Part shown: positions 53,501 to 61,032 of the stretch, piece after piece
Position numbering within the stretch: the first letter of the stretch is position 1
How the letters are laid out: each line of letters starts with the position of its first letter
Assembly (NCBI GenBank): GCA_030536575.1
Contig: JAUNPS010000004.1
Coordinates: forward strand, 100,812 to 164,811
Reading direction: 5' to 3'
Source: Eubacteriales bacterium
GTDB lineage: Bacteria > Bacillota > Clostridia > Lachnospirales > Lachnospiraceae
Length of the DNA stretch: 64,000 nucleotides
Notes under the pieces: generated by a model
What the model saw: the letters and a program-made list of their open reading frames with translations, nothing else
The model's database searches: none
What the model was told of the DNA's origin: nothing
Position numbers and translations under genes: made by a program

Positions 53501-54118
53501 GACCTGGAGATCCGGGGTGCGGGGAATCTGCTGGGGGCGCAGCAGCACGGGCATATGGAGGCGGTTGGGTACGACCTTTACTGCAAGATGCTGAATGAGT
53601 CTGTGAAGGAGCTGAAGGGTGAGACGGAGCCGGGCGAGGAGTTTAATACGGCGATTGACCTGGATGTGGATGCGTTTATTCCGGAGAAATATATTCGCAA
53701 TGAGTTTCAGAAGCTGGATATTTATAAGCGGATTGCGGGTATTGAGAGTGAAGAGGAATATGACGATATGCTGGAAGAGCTGGTAGACCGGTTTGGGGAG
53801 CCGCCAAGGCCGGTGCAGAATCTGCTGGCGATTGCGAATCTGAAGGCGATGGCCCATCGGGTGTGGCTGACGGAGGTTGCGCAGAAGGGGGAGACGATTC
53901 GGTTTACGTTGTTTGAGCGGGCGAAGGTGGATCCGGCGGGGATTGAGGAGCTGGTGAGGGTGAGCAATGGGAAGCTGAAGTTTACTGTGGAGGCGAATCC
54001 GTATTTTGCATACAGCAGGCCGAGGAAGGGGAAGGAGCGGGAGGATGTGCTGCGGACGGTGCGGGAGGTGCTGGAAAAGATGGAGTTGCATTTAGGAAAA
54101 AGTGCGAAAAATGTATGA
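50579..54118 (+). CDS. mfd: Transcription-repair coupling factor Mfd
   Basis: A 1179-residue ATP-dependent translocase that removes stalled RNA polymerase and recruits UvrA. In order: a UvrB-like N-terminal module (residues of about 1-400, with SGQFAVRGGIVDIFPL), the CarD-like RNA-polymerase interaction domain near 490-560 (LSVGDFVVHENHGLGIYKG), and the RecG-like motor with Walker A GDVGYGKTE near 655-663 and DEEQRFGV near 755. TATPIPRTL and QLRGRVGRS follow, then the C-terminal TRCF domain. Length and motifs are complete. A very long antisense open frame lies opposite it but is a by-product of codon bias. Confidence 0.98.
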   Translation: MKAFMEPLTRLGEFPKIQESLERGRGMTQVQGCLDSQKAHFIYGAGEHFPFKVILTYSELRAKEIYDNYRFFDKDVCLFPARDLIFYSADIHSNLIVEQRIRVMKAILERRELTVITTMGGCMDHLIPLEEFQSRVVWLEGGSTLNLAELQEKLVDMGYERTAQVEGSGQFAVRGGIVDIFPLTEENPVRVELWGDEVDSIRSFDVESQRSIENLDFLAVYPACEVAADRQRIARGISRMEKDAKKAADALQKAGKTEEAGRLTRLMEETRENLEEVNQASGLEIYIDYLFDRTVGFPDYFKDKKTLFVLDEPNRLFQEGQAIEAEFRESMSARLEKGYLLPGQMGVLYSAAETATLLQKGSCLGFCTLESARAPWKVTAPFGVDVRAVNPYNNSFELLVKDLKTWKKDGYQVILLSGSRTRAARLAQDLRENDLNSFYTEDLDRVVAPGEVLVAHGNVHRGYEYPLLKFVVISESDIFGKEKKKKKKPKTYEGRKIQSFSELSVGDFVVHENHGLGIYKGIEKINVDGISKDYMKIEYAGGSNLYILATQLDVIQKYAGAEAKAPKLNKLGTQEWNKTKTRVRTAVKEIAQDLVKLYAARQKENGYVYGPDTIWQKEFEEAFPYEETDDQLLAIEATKKDMESRKIMDRLICGDVGYGKTEIAIRAAFKAVQESKQVVFLVPTTILAQQHYNNFVQRMKDFPVRIDLLCRFRTAKEQAKTLADLKKGQVDIVIGTHRVLSKDVQFKDLGLLVIDEEQRFGVTHKEKIKRLRENVDVLTLTATPIPRTLHMSLVGIRDMSVLEEAPQERVPIQTYVMEYNEEMVREAISRELARGGQVYYVYNRVNTIVEVTNMVAKLVPEANVAFAHGQMKERELERIMYDFINGEIDVLVSTTIIETGLDISNVNTMIIHDADNMGLSQLYQLRGRVGRSNRTAYAFLMYRRNKMLKEVAEKRLQAIREFTELGSGFKIAMRDLEIRGAGNLLGAQQHGHMEAVGYDLYCKMLNESVKELKGETEPGEEFNTAIDLDVDAFIPEKYIRNEFQKLDIYKRIAGIESEEEYDDMLEELVDRFGEPPRPVQNLLAIANLKAMAHRVWLTEVAQKGETIRFTLFERAKVDPAGIEELVRVSNGKLKFTVEANPYFAYSRPRKGKEREDVLRTVREVLEKMELHLGKSAKNV

Positions 54119-54197
54119 ATTTCACACAAAAACATTGCGGCGGTTCTCAAAAGGGGATATAATAGAAAAAGTGAGATTTTGTTCGAGGAGGATATTT

Positions 54198-55382
54198 ATG
54201 TACAAGAAATTATTGGCTGCCGGCCTGTGCGTTTGTCTGGCGGCAGGAACATTGACCGGATGCGGTTCGGATGCCGGAAAAACCGTTGCGCAGGTAGACG
54301 ATACGAAGATTGAATATAGCCTGTTGAATTTTATGCTCCGCTATAACCAGGCGCAGATGCAGACTTACTATGGTTCGTTTTTGGGAACGGATTACTGGAC
54401 CAGCTACGGGGAATCGTCCCGTGACGGCGTTCTGGAAGATCTGGAGACGATGATCCTGCTGGAGAAGCATATGGATGATTACGGCGTGAGCCTGAGTGAT
54501 GAGGAGAAGTCTGCGGTTACGGAGGCGGCGACGGCGTTTATGGAAGCGAATGATGCGGAGACGCTGGAGGCGATGACGGCGACGCAGGAGATTGTGGAGC
54601 GTGTGCTGACGCTGTATACTGTTCAGAGTAAGATGTATTACGCGATTATTGCGGATGTGGATACGAATGTGACGGATGAGGAAGCGGCTCAGAAGACGGT
54701 GCAGTATGTCTTCTTCAGTACGGCAGATACCACGGACGATGATGGAAATACGGTAGCGCGCACGGATGAAGAGAAGGCGGAGATTAAGGCTCAGGCCCAG
54801 GAAGTGCTGGATGCTGTGAAGGCGGGCACGGATATGGATGAGGCTCTGGAAGCGGTCGATGACAGCAAGACTTCGTATACGACTTCTTATGGTGCGGACA
54901 ATGGAACGCTGAATGATACGCTGAAGGAAGAGGCGGAGAAGCTGACTGAGGACGGCCAGGCGGCCGAGGAGGTCATCGAGACAGACAGCGGGTATTATGT
55001 CCTGAAGATGGTGACGCTCTTTGATGAGGAAGAGACGGATGAGTATAAAGAGACGATTATTTCCGAGAGAAAGAGCGATCTGTATTCTGAGGTGACGGAC
55101 GGTTATCTGGAAGCGGCGACGGTTACGAAGAATGATAAGGTGCTGGAGAAGATGGATTTCGTGGATACGTGGGAGCTGAAGGTAGAGACGGAGTCCGAGG
55201 CTGAGACGGAAGATGTAAGTGAGGCAGAAACCGAGAGCGCGGTAGAGACGGAAGTTGTGACGGATGCGGCGGAAACAGAAACCGCATCGGAGAGTGAAAC
55301 GGAAGTTGTGACGGATGCAGAGACTGACGCAGCGGAAACGGCAGCAGAGACTGAGACAGAGTCTGAAACCGCAGCAGAATAA
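54198..55382 (+). CDS. PrsA/SurA-like foldase lipoprotein
   Basis: A 394-residue lipoprotein, ATG 54198 after GAGGAGG. Lipobox LTGC places the lipidated Cys at residue 22. The body has a SurA-N-like helical region (residues of about 40-150) and a parvulin-type rotamase region (EEAAQKTVQYVFFST, then the LKEEAEKL and SGYYVLKMV segments). PrsA-type proteins assist folding of exported proteins, of which this window encodes many. The last 65 residues are a low-complexity Glu/Thr/Ala tail (repeats of the type ETES/VVTDAE), probably a surface spacer. Gene order after mfd is usual for the family. Confidence 0.88.
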   Translation: MYKKLLAAGLCVCLAAGTLTGCGSDAGKTVAQVDDTKIEYSLLNFMLRYNQAQMQTYYGSFLGTDYWTSYGESSRDGVLEDLETMILLEKHMDDYGVSLSDEEKSAVTEAATAFMEANDAETLEAMTATQEIVERVLTLYTVQSKMYYAIIADVDTNVTDEEAAQKTVQYVFFSTADTTDDDGNTVARTDEEKAEIKAQAQEVLDAVKAGTDMDEALEAVDDSKTSYTTSYGADNGTLNDTLKEEAEKLTEDGQAAEEVIETDSGYYVLKMVTLFDEEETDEYKETIISERKSDLYSEVTDGYLEAATVTKNDKVLEKMDFVDTWELKVETESEAETEDVSEAETESAVETEVVTDAAETETASESETEVVTDAETDAAETAAETETESETAAE

Positions 55383-55395
55383 AAAAGATCACCAC

Positions 55396-55424
55396 TTGAC
55401 AGCAGGGGCTGCCTGCTGTACACT
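55396..55424 (+). promoter_or_regulatory. Promoter of the thiamine-precursor transport operon
   Basis: TTGACA (55396-55401), 17 bases, TACACT (55419-55424), directly upstream of the riboswitch. Confidence 0.8.
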
Positions 55425-55431
55425 AACACTG

Positions 55432-55523
55432 TAACAGGGGTGCTGGATGAAGTCCGGCTGAGATTAGAGCCTTATGCTCTTGACCCATAACCTGATCTGG
55501 ATAATGCCAGCGTAGGGATCATA
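55432..55523 (+). promoter_or_regulatory. TPP riboswitch (THI element)
   Basis: Conserved blocks are all present in order: AGGGGTGCT near 55436-55444, GGCTGAGAT near 55456, then TGACCCATAACCTGATCTGG and ATAATGCCAGCGTAGGGAT. These form the pyrimidine and pyrophosphate sensor arms of the thiamine-pyrophosphate riboswitch. It lies between a promoter and an intrinsic terminator, so TPP would cause premature termination and shut off the transporter genes. Confidence 0.96.
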
Positions 55524-55546
55524 CAGAAAGATTCAGATATGATTCG

Positions 55547-55573
55547 TCCGCCGGGCTTCCCGGCGGATTTTTT
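55547..55573 (+). terminator. Riboswitch-controlled terminator
   Basis: A perfect 9-base stem, TCCGCCGGG (55547-55555) with CCCGGCGGA (55559-55567), is followed by six T residues. It is the expression platform of the TPP riboswitch. Confidence 0.92.
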
Positions 55574-55640
55574 ACGCAAAAACGGGCACACATTTGGCCC
55601 GAAATTGGACTGTCCATAAAAAATAAGGAGGAAACACAAA

Positions 55641-55937
55641 ATGAACGCAAGCGTAGCAATCCAATCATTACCCGAAGCAAAAGACGACGAGGAACTGATC
55701 CGCATCGTAGACGAAGTCATCGACTACATCAAAAGCACTGGCCTGAACTATTATGTAGGGCCCTTCGAGACGGCCATCGAGGGAGACTATGACGAACTGA
55801 TGGACATTGTAAAAGAATGCCAGCACATTGCGATCCGTGCAGGCGCACCGTCCGTAGCCGCTTACATTAAAGTGACTTACAAGCCCGAAGGAGATGTGCT
55901 GACGATTGAGAAAAAAGTTACAAAACACCACCAGTAA
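55641..55937 (+). CDS. Thiamine-binding-family protein (MTH1187/YkoF-like)
   Basis: A 98-residue protein of the Thiamine_BP fold, starting after AAGGAGGAAAC. It has IQSLPEAKDDEELIRIVDEV and GPFETAIEGDYDELMDIVKE (in two blocks), which are family hallmarks. Members bind thiamine or its pyrimidine moiety in the cytoplasm and often join HMP importers. It is the first gene behind the TPP riboswitch. The downstream permease starts inside its 3' end (32 bases overlap). Confidence 0.88.
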   Translation: MNASVAIQSLPEAKDDEELIRIVDEVIDYIKSTGLNYYVGPFETAIEGDYDELMDIVKECQHIAIRAGAPSVAAYIKVTYKPEGDVLTIEKKVTKHHQ

Positions 55938-56670
55938 ACTCTGGGCGCTGGCCGCGGTCGCCGCGCTTCTGGCCGTCTGGCAGATTGCGTGCAGCACGGG
56001 AATGATCTCGAAATTTATGCTGCCGTCGCCGGTGGATGTGGTGAAAGCCTTTATCGGGGATTTCCCGCTTCTGATGGAGAATCTGAAGGTGACGCTGATC
56101 GAGGCCTTTCTGGGGCTGGCCATCGGCGTGGCGCTGGGGTTTGTGATGGCGGCGGCCATGGATCGTTTTGACCGGCTGTACCAGGCGCTGTATCCGCTGG
56201 TGATTCTGACGCAGACGATTCCGACGGTGGCCATTGCGCCGCTTCTGGTGCTGTGGTTCGGCTATGAGATGACGCCCAAGGTTATCCTGATCGTGATCGT
56301 GACCTTTTTCCCGATCACGGTATCCCTGCTGGACGGTTTCCGTTCGGCGGACGTGGACACGATGAACCTGCTCCGGTCCATGGGGGCTACCAGGCTTCAG
56401 GTTTTCCGCTATGTGAAGCTGCCGGGTTCCCTGGGGGCGTTTTTTTCGAGCCTGCGCATTTCGGTTTCCTATGCGGTGGTAGGCGCGGTGATTTCCGAAT
56501 GGCTGGGCGGCTTCAGCGGTCTGGGCGTTTATATGACAAAAGTAAAGAAAGCATTTTCATTTGATAAGATGTTTGCAGTTATTTTTCTGATTTCCGGCAT
56601 CAGCCTGTTTCTGATGTGGCTGGTGGACGTATTGCAGAAAAAATGTATGCCATGGGAGGACAAAAAATGA
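55906..56670 (+). CDS. thiX: ABC permease for thiamine precursor (ThiX-like)
   Basis: A 254-residue permease with TTG start at 55906; AAGGAG lies about 12 bases upstream inside the preceding gene. It has six membrane segments. The EAA loop region reads VDTMNLLRSMGATRLQVFRY, typical of the SsuC/TauC/ThiX group. Given the riboswitch and the THI5-like binding protein next to it, the cargo is likely formylaminopyrimidine or HMP. The stop overlaps the next gene by four bases. Confidence 0.88.
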   Translation: MRKKLQNTTSKLWALAAVAALLAVWQIACSTGMISKFMLPSPVDVVKAFIGDFPLLMENLKVTLIEAFLGLAIGVALGFVMAAAMDRFDRLYQALYPLVILTQTIPTVAIAPLLVLWFGYEMTPKVILIVIVTFFPITVSLLDGFRSADVDTMNLLRSMGATRLQVFRYVKLPGSLGAFFSSLRISVSYAVVGAVISEWLGGFSGLGVYMTKVKKAFSFDKMFAVIFLISGISLFLMWLVDVLQKKCMPWEDKK

Positions 56671-57659
56671 AAAAGAGATTATTTGCGGCGTGTCTGGCCG
56701 GTGTGCTGGCCGTTGGGATGATCGGCGGCGGGCTGACCGCCTGCGCGGAAGAGACGAAGGACATTACCTTTGTGCTGGACTGGACGCCGAACACGAATCA
56801 TACGGGGCTGTATGTGGCCCAGGCAAAGGGCTATTTTGAAGAGGCCGGGCTGAACGTGGAGATTGTGCAGCCGCCGGAAGACGGGGCGGAGCTGCTGGTT
56901 GCGTCCGGGAAAGCGGAATTTGGCGTTTCGTTCCAGGATACGATGGCTCCGGCGCTGATCGGGGATGCCGCGCTGCCGATCACGGCTGTGGCCGCATTGA
57001 TCCAGCATAATACGTCCGGAATCGTTTCAAGGGCAGGCGAAGGCATGGATACCCCGAAAGGACTGGAAGGGAAGAAGTATGCGACCTGGGATCTGGAAGT
57101 GGAAAAGGCCATGATGCAGAATGTGGTAGAGGCTGACGGCGGCGATTTCTCGAAGGTGGAGCTGATTCCCAGCACGGTTACGGATGAGGTTTCCGCGCTT
57201 GAGTCGAAGTCGGTGGATGCGATTTGGATTTTCTATGCATGGGCCGGCATTGCCACGGAAGTGGCCGGACTGGATACGGATTATTTTGCTTTTAAGGATA
57301 TCAATGAGGTATTTGATTATTATACCCCGGTTCTGATTGCGAACAATGATTTCCTGGCCGAAGACCCGGAGACCGCGAAAGCGTTTTTAAATGCGCTGAA
57401 AAAAGGGTATGAAGACGCCATTGCAGACCCGGAAGAGGCGGCGGAAATCCTGTGCGCCGCAGCGCCGGAACTGAGCGAAGACCTCGTTCTGGCAAGCCAG
57501 AAATACCTTGCCGACCAGTATAAAGCCGAGGTAGATCAGTGGGGCTACATTGACCCGGAAAGATGGAATGCGTTCTATAACTGGCTGAATGAAAACGGCC
57601 TGACCGAAGAGGAAATCCCGGAGAACACCGGATTTTCCAATGAGTATCTCCCGGAGTAG
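56667..57659 (+). CDS. thiY: Thiamine-precursor binding lipoprotein (ThiY-like)
   Basis: A 330-residue lipoprotein, ATG 56667 after GGGAGGAC; lipobox LTAC with the lipidated Cys at residue 26. The mature chain starts with ITFVLDWTPNTNHTGLYVAQ and includes KGYFEEAGLNVEIVQPPEDG, the NMT1/THI5 signature for pyrimidine-precursor binding. It lacks the Cys-rich iron site of fungal THI5 enzymes, so it is a receptor and not a synthase. It is a proper lipoprotein, unlike the three sugar receptors in this window. Confidence 0.93.
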   Translation: MKKRLFAACLAGVLAVGMIGGGLTACAEETKDITFVLDWTPNTNHTGLYVAQAKGYFEEAGLNVEIVQPPEDGAELLVASGKAEFGVSFQDTMAPALIGDAALPITAVAALIQHNTSGIVSRAGEGMDTPKGLEGKKYATWDLEVEKAMMQNVVEADGGDFSKVELIPSTVTDEVSALESKSVDAIWIFYAWAGIATEVAGLDTDYFAFKDINEVFDYYTPVLIANNDFLAEDPETAKAFLNALKKGYEDAIADPEEAAEILCAAAPELSEDLVLASQKYLADQYKAEVDQWGYIDPERWNAFYNWLNENGLTEEEIPENTGFSNEYLPE

Positions 57660-57670
57660 ACTGAGGCGTT

Positions 57671-58405
57671 ATGGCAGAATTAACGGTATCAAATGTGACG
57701 AAATCCTTTGACGGGGTGGAGATCATCAAGGATGTGAGCATCCATCTGCGGGACGGGGAGCTGGTGAGCCTGCTGGGGGCCAGCGGCGGCGGGAAGACCA
57801 CGTTGTTTAACGTGATTTCCGGCCTTCAGCTCCCCGATCAGGGGAAGATTTTGATGGATGGCGAGGATATTACCGGGAAGCCGGGGAAGATCAGCTATAT
57901 GCTTCAGAAGGATTTATTGCTCCCGTATCGGACGATTGAGGACAATGTGGCGCTTCCGCTGCTGATTAAAGGCGAGAAGAAGAAGGCGGCCAGGGAGAAG
58001 GTGCGGCCCTATTTCGAGGAGTTTGGGCTGGAGGGGACGCAGAAAAAGTATCCGGGCCAGCTTTCCGGAGGGATGCGCCAGAGGGCGGCGCTGCTTAGGA
58101 CGTATATGTTTTCGGAGAAGATTGCGCTGCTGGATGAGCCGTTTTCGGCGCTGGATACGCTGACGAAGAGTGCGATTCATCAGTGGTATTTGGGGATTAT
58201 GGAGCAGATTCATTTGTCGACGCTGTTTGTGACGCATGATATTGATGAGGCGGTTTTTTTGTCGGATCGGATTTATTTGCTGACGGGGAAGCCGGGGAGG
58301 ATTACGGATGAGATTGTGGTGAGGGAGGAGAGGCCCCGGAGGGAGGAGTTCCGGGTGAGCGGGGCGTTTTTGGAGTATAAGAAGGAGATTTTGAAGAAGT
58401 TGTAG
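57671..58405 (+). CDS. thiZ: ABC ATPase for thiamine precursor (ThiZ-like)
   Basis: A 244-residue ATPase with Walker A GASGGGKTT, signature LSGGMRQRAAL, Walker B IALLDEPFSALD and switch His in FVTHDIDEAVFLS. It belongs to the nitrate/sulfonate/taurine group like its partner permease. It is the last gene of the riboswitch operon. Codon use changes visibly in the last third toward G- and T-ending codons. Confidence 0.92.
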   Translation: MAELTVSNVTKSFDGVEIIKDVSIHLRDGELVSLLGASGGGKTTLFNVISGLQLPDQGKILMDGEDITGKPGKISYMLQKDLLLPYRTIEDNVALPLLIKGEKKKAAREKVRPYFEEFGLEGTQKKYPGQLSGGMRQRAALLRTYMFSEKIALLDEPFSALDTLTKSAIHQWYLGIMEQIHLSTLFVTHDIDEAVFLSDRIYLLTGKPGRITDEIVVREERPRREEFRVSGAFLEYKKEILKKL

Positions 58406-58483
58406 ATAGAGCGACCAGGGCCTGACGAAGTTTAGAGAATATCTCTATACTTTGCCGGGTTCTTTTTCTTTGGGCGTTTCTAC

Positions 58484-58589
58484 TTTTGCTCAAAATAGTT
58501 GCTGTGACGCTCATTTTGTGTAAATCTGAAAACATTCGTTTCTGTTTTTGCACAAAATGGTTGTAAATACTATCGTTTTGCGCTATAAT
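58484..58589 (+). promoter_or_regulatory. AbiE promoter with repeated operator-like elements
   Basis: TTGTAA (58561-58566), 17 bases, TATAAT (58584-58589). The element TTTTGCTCAAAATAGTTG (58484-58501) recurs as TTTTGCACAAAATGGTTG (58546-58563), the second overlapping the -35, and a reverse copy TTTACACAAAATG lies on the minus strand at 58524-58512. AbiEi antitoxins are known to bind repeats in their own promoter, and these fit. Confidence 0.75.
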
Positions 58590-58610
58590 AAAAACGAAGG
58601 CGGTGATAAG

Positions 58611-59375
58611 ATGGATTTATATAAAGAGCTTGCGGCCATGCGCTGCTTTACGCGGGAGGAACTTGCCAAATTGATCGGTTCGGACAGTGCGGCAGCCTGG
58701 CAGATACGAAAGTTTTTAGAAAAAGGATATATTGAGCGAGTGCGCCGTGATTTATATGCGGTTATGAGTTTGGAAACCGGACAGCCGATTCCAAACCGTT
58801 TTCAGATTGCGTCCAGTGTGACGGCGGATGCGTGTGTTTCCCATCATAGTGCATTTGAATATTATGGCTACGCAAACCAGGTGTTTTACGAGGTGTATGT
58901 GGCAACAGAAAAGCGGGTACGACCATTTTCTTATGACGGGATTGATTATTACCCCGTGAGCTATCGGGGAACAGAAGGCGTTATGGAAATGGAAAATGAC
59001 GTGCGTGTGACTTCCTTAGAACGGACGGTAATTGATGGTATTGCAGATTTTGAAAAAATTGGCGGCATTGAAGAACTGCTGCGTTGTATGCTGCTCATTC
59101 CATCTCTTTCACCGGAGTATCTGCTTTCTGCCTTGGATTTGTATCATTGCGGAAAACTTTATCAAAAAACTGGATATATCCTTGAAATGTTTCAAGAGGA
59201 TTTGGGATTGCCGGATTCTTTTCTTGATGAATGTGAGAAACATTTGCCGGACAGCAAAACATATTTCAGCGCAGAAAAGGATGGATTTGTGATTCATAAG
59301 CGGTGGCGGCTTTTTGCCCCGGAAAATTTAAGGACACTGATTGATAAGGGGGTAAATGACTATGATGCAATATGA
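58611..59375 (+). CDS. abiEi: AbiEi-type antitoxin
   Basis: A 254-residue antitoxin and autoregulator of a type IV toxin-antitoxin system. ATG 58611 follows GGCGGTGATAAG; the longer frame from 58548 crosses the promoter. An N-terminal winged helix (MRCFTREELAKLIGSDS, WQIRKFLEKGYIERVRRDLYAV in part) binds DNA. The C-terminal AbiEi domain shows SSVTADACVSHHSAFEYYG and VRVTSLERTVIDGI. It overlaps the toxin gene by 14 bases. AbiE pairs give abortive phage resistance in lactococci and streptococci. Confidence 0.9.
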   Translation: MDLYKELAAMRCFTREELAKLIGSDSAAAWQIRKFLEKGYIERVRRDLYAVMSLETGQPIPNRFQIASSVTADACVSHHSAFEYYGYANQVFYEVYVATEKRVRPFSYDGIDYYPVSYRGTEGVMEMENDVRVTSLERTVIDGIADFEKIGGIEELLRCMLLIPSLSPEYLLSALDLYHCGKLYQKTGYILEMFQEDLGLPDSFLDECEKHLPDSKTYFSAEKDGFVIHKRWRLFAPENLRTLIDKGVNDYDAI

Positions 59376-60333
59376 CCGAATCACACTTGGACGGCAGGCA
59401 AAGGAACTTGGGTTTGTACGTGATACTTTAGAAAAAGTATGCCGGCTTGCGGATGTTTTAGCCTTCATGGAAAAAGACCCGCTGTTGTCAGACAGTCTTG
59501 CGCTCAAAGGCGGAACGGCAATCAACCTTACGATTTTTGACCTGCCCCGGCTGTCGGTTGATATAGACCTTGATTTCTCAAAAGAGGTTGAACGTGCGGC
59601 TATGCTGGAGGAAAGAAAAAAGATTACAGAACATATCCAGAAATATATGACTGCGGCAGATTATCAGCTTAGCGCCAAATCAAAACAGTATCATGCGTTG
59701 GACTCTTTTGTTTATGAATATGTGAATGCCGGAGGGATGAAGGATAATCTGAAAATTGAGATCAATTATATGCTTCGGGTTCATATCCTTCCCATGTCCA
59801 AGAGGCGGGTAAATCTGCCCTGGCAGAAAGAACCTCTTACCGTATTAAGCGTTGATCCTCTTGAAATTTTTGGAGCTAAGATCGTAGCGCTTTTAAGCCG
59901 GACCGCAGCCAGGGACTTATATGATATTTTCAATCTGCAAAAGTATGGATTGTTTGACGAGAGCGAAGAACCGCTGTTACGCAAGTGCGTTGTGTTTTAT
60001 AGCGCTATTGCGGCAGAGAAAGCACCGGAATGTTTTGCTTTCGATCATATCATGCAGCTTGCTCCGCAGAGGATCAAAACGGATCTGATTCCGGTTCTGC
60101 GCCGTGGAGAACATTTTGACCTGGAATCTGCACAGAAAAAAACGATGGAATATTTGAAAGGTTTTCTGCTTCCTGAAAACAGCAGCGAACTTGAATTCTG
60201 GCATTCATTTAATAATCAGGAGTACCGCCCCGATCTGTTGTTTCTTGATGATGAATTTCTGGATAGAATCAGACGGCATCCTATGGCACTTTGGAAATGT
60301 GGCGGCAGAGAAAAAAGCGGTCCGAAGAATTGA
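59362..60333 (+). CDS. abiEii: AbiEii-type nucleotidyltransferase toxin
   Basis: A 323-residue nucleotidyltransferase toxin. ATG 59362 is favoured, with AAGGGGGT 9 bases upstream; 59356 and 59365 are alternatives. The catalytic core is LKGGTAINL, then RLSVDIDLDF, the GG...DxD pattern of the DUF1814/AbiEii fold. A later LSVDPLEIFGAKIVALLSRTAARDLYD segment (quoted here in the parts LEIFGAKIVALL and RTAARDLYD) matches the family. Related toxins transfer nucleotides onto tRNA ends. The antitoxin is the preceding overlapping gene. Confidence 0.9.
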   Translation: MMQYDRITLGRQAKELGFVRDTLEKVCRLADVLAFMEKDPLLSDSLALKGGTAINLTIFDLPRLSVDIDLDFSKEVERAAMLEERKKITEHIQKYMTAADYQLSAKSKQYHALDSFVYEYVNAGGMKDNLKIEINYMLRVHILPMSKRRVNLPWQKEPLTVLSVDPLEIFGAKIVALLSRTAARDLYDIFNLQKYGLFDESEEPLLRKCVVFYSAIAAEKAPECFAFDHIMQLAPQRIKTDLIPVLRRGEHFDLESAQKKTMEYLKGFLLPENSSELEFWHSFNNQEYRPDLLFLDDEFLDRIRRHPMALWKCGGREKSGPKN

Positions 60334-60339
60334 AACTAC

Positions 60340-60893
60340 ATAAAACCGTAAAAGATCTGTCCATAGGGCAGCTACTTTTTAACCTTTCCATCGTTCCATT
60401 CCCAGACGGGAACGGTAGAAGTTCCAGGTTCGGATGAAATTTCGCCGATGTTGTTTGAGGTACTGGAAAGATTTGGGGAAAGGTATGGGATTCCAGCTTT
60501 GAAGGAGAAGAGTTAAGCTGTCGGAAGACTTCTTCCAGGGCCTGTGGCTTAAGCTTATCCCGCTGCTGGTTTAGGGCAGACAGAGAAGGGGCATCACACT
60601 GGGAGTCAAAGAAATCGACGAATTCATTTCCTGTGCTGGAAGCTCCCTGGGAAACGAGGATTTAATTTGATTAAAAAATATGACAAAACCTCCTTGGATT
60701 AGAATGACATGATTGGTTCTAATACCAAGGGCCGCTCTCGCTGTATGAACAGCAACAACATTTCACGAATGGTATAGGTTGACGCACGAATGGTCGTTTC
60801 AGTCTGCTCGAAAATATGATAAAATATCTCTGAATAATTATGCAGGAAATGAGAAACATCCTCAAAATTTTTCATAAAGAGACTTGAGAGCAA
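60340..60893 (-). pseudogene. Decayed IS4-like transposase fragment
   Basis: Conceptual translation of the minus strand in one frame from about 60660 down to 60400 gives NEFVDFFDSQCDAPSLSALNQQ, quoted in the parts NEFVDFFDSQ and SLSALNQQRDKLKPQALEEVF, which resembles the N-terminal domain of IS4-family transposases. A 64-codon frame at 60893-60699 could be the preceding N-terminus, in a different frame and ended by a stop. Frameshifts and the absence of the DDE region show it is dead. No inverted repeats were identified. It marks an insertion hot spot next to the toxin-antitoxin genes. Confidence 0.55.
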
Positions 60894-60914
60894 TGCTGAC
60901 TGGTGCCGGAATCA

Positions 60915-60938
60915 GACAGGATAAGCCTGTCTATTTTT
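60915..60938 (+). terminator. Small intrinsic terminator
   Basis: GACAGG (60915-60920) pairs with CCTGTC (60926-60931) around a five-base loop, followed by TATTTTT. It would stop read-through from the AbiE side into the LytTR gene. Confidence 0.6.
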
Positions 60939-61032
60939 AATATTACGCAGTATGGCGGCAGGCCGGATGCATGAACACGCGCCGGGGTTTGCTGCTTTTT
61001 TGTTTCGTTTATCGGAAGGAGGGGGGAGCAAA

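Noticed and set aside
50441-54091. A 1216-codon open frame antisense to mfd
   Set aside because: It is extremely rich in His, Leu, Arg and Pro, has no ribosome site or domain, and mirrors a complete mfd gene. It follows from codon bias in mfd.
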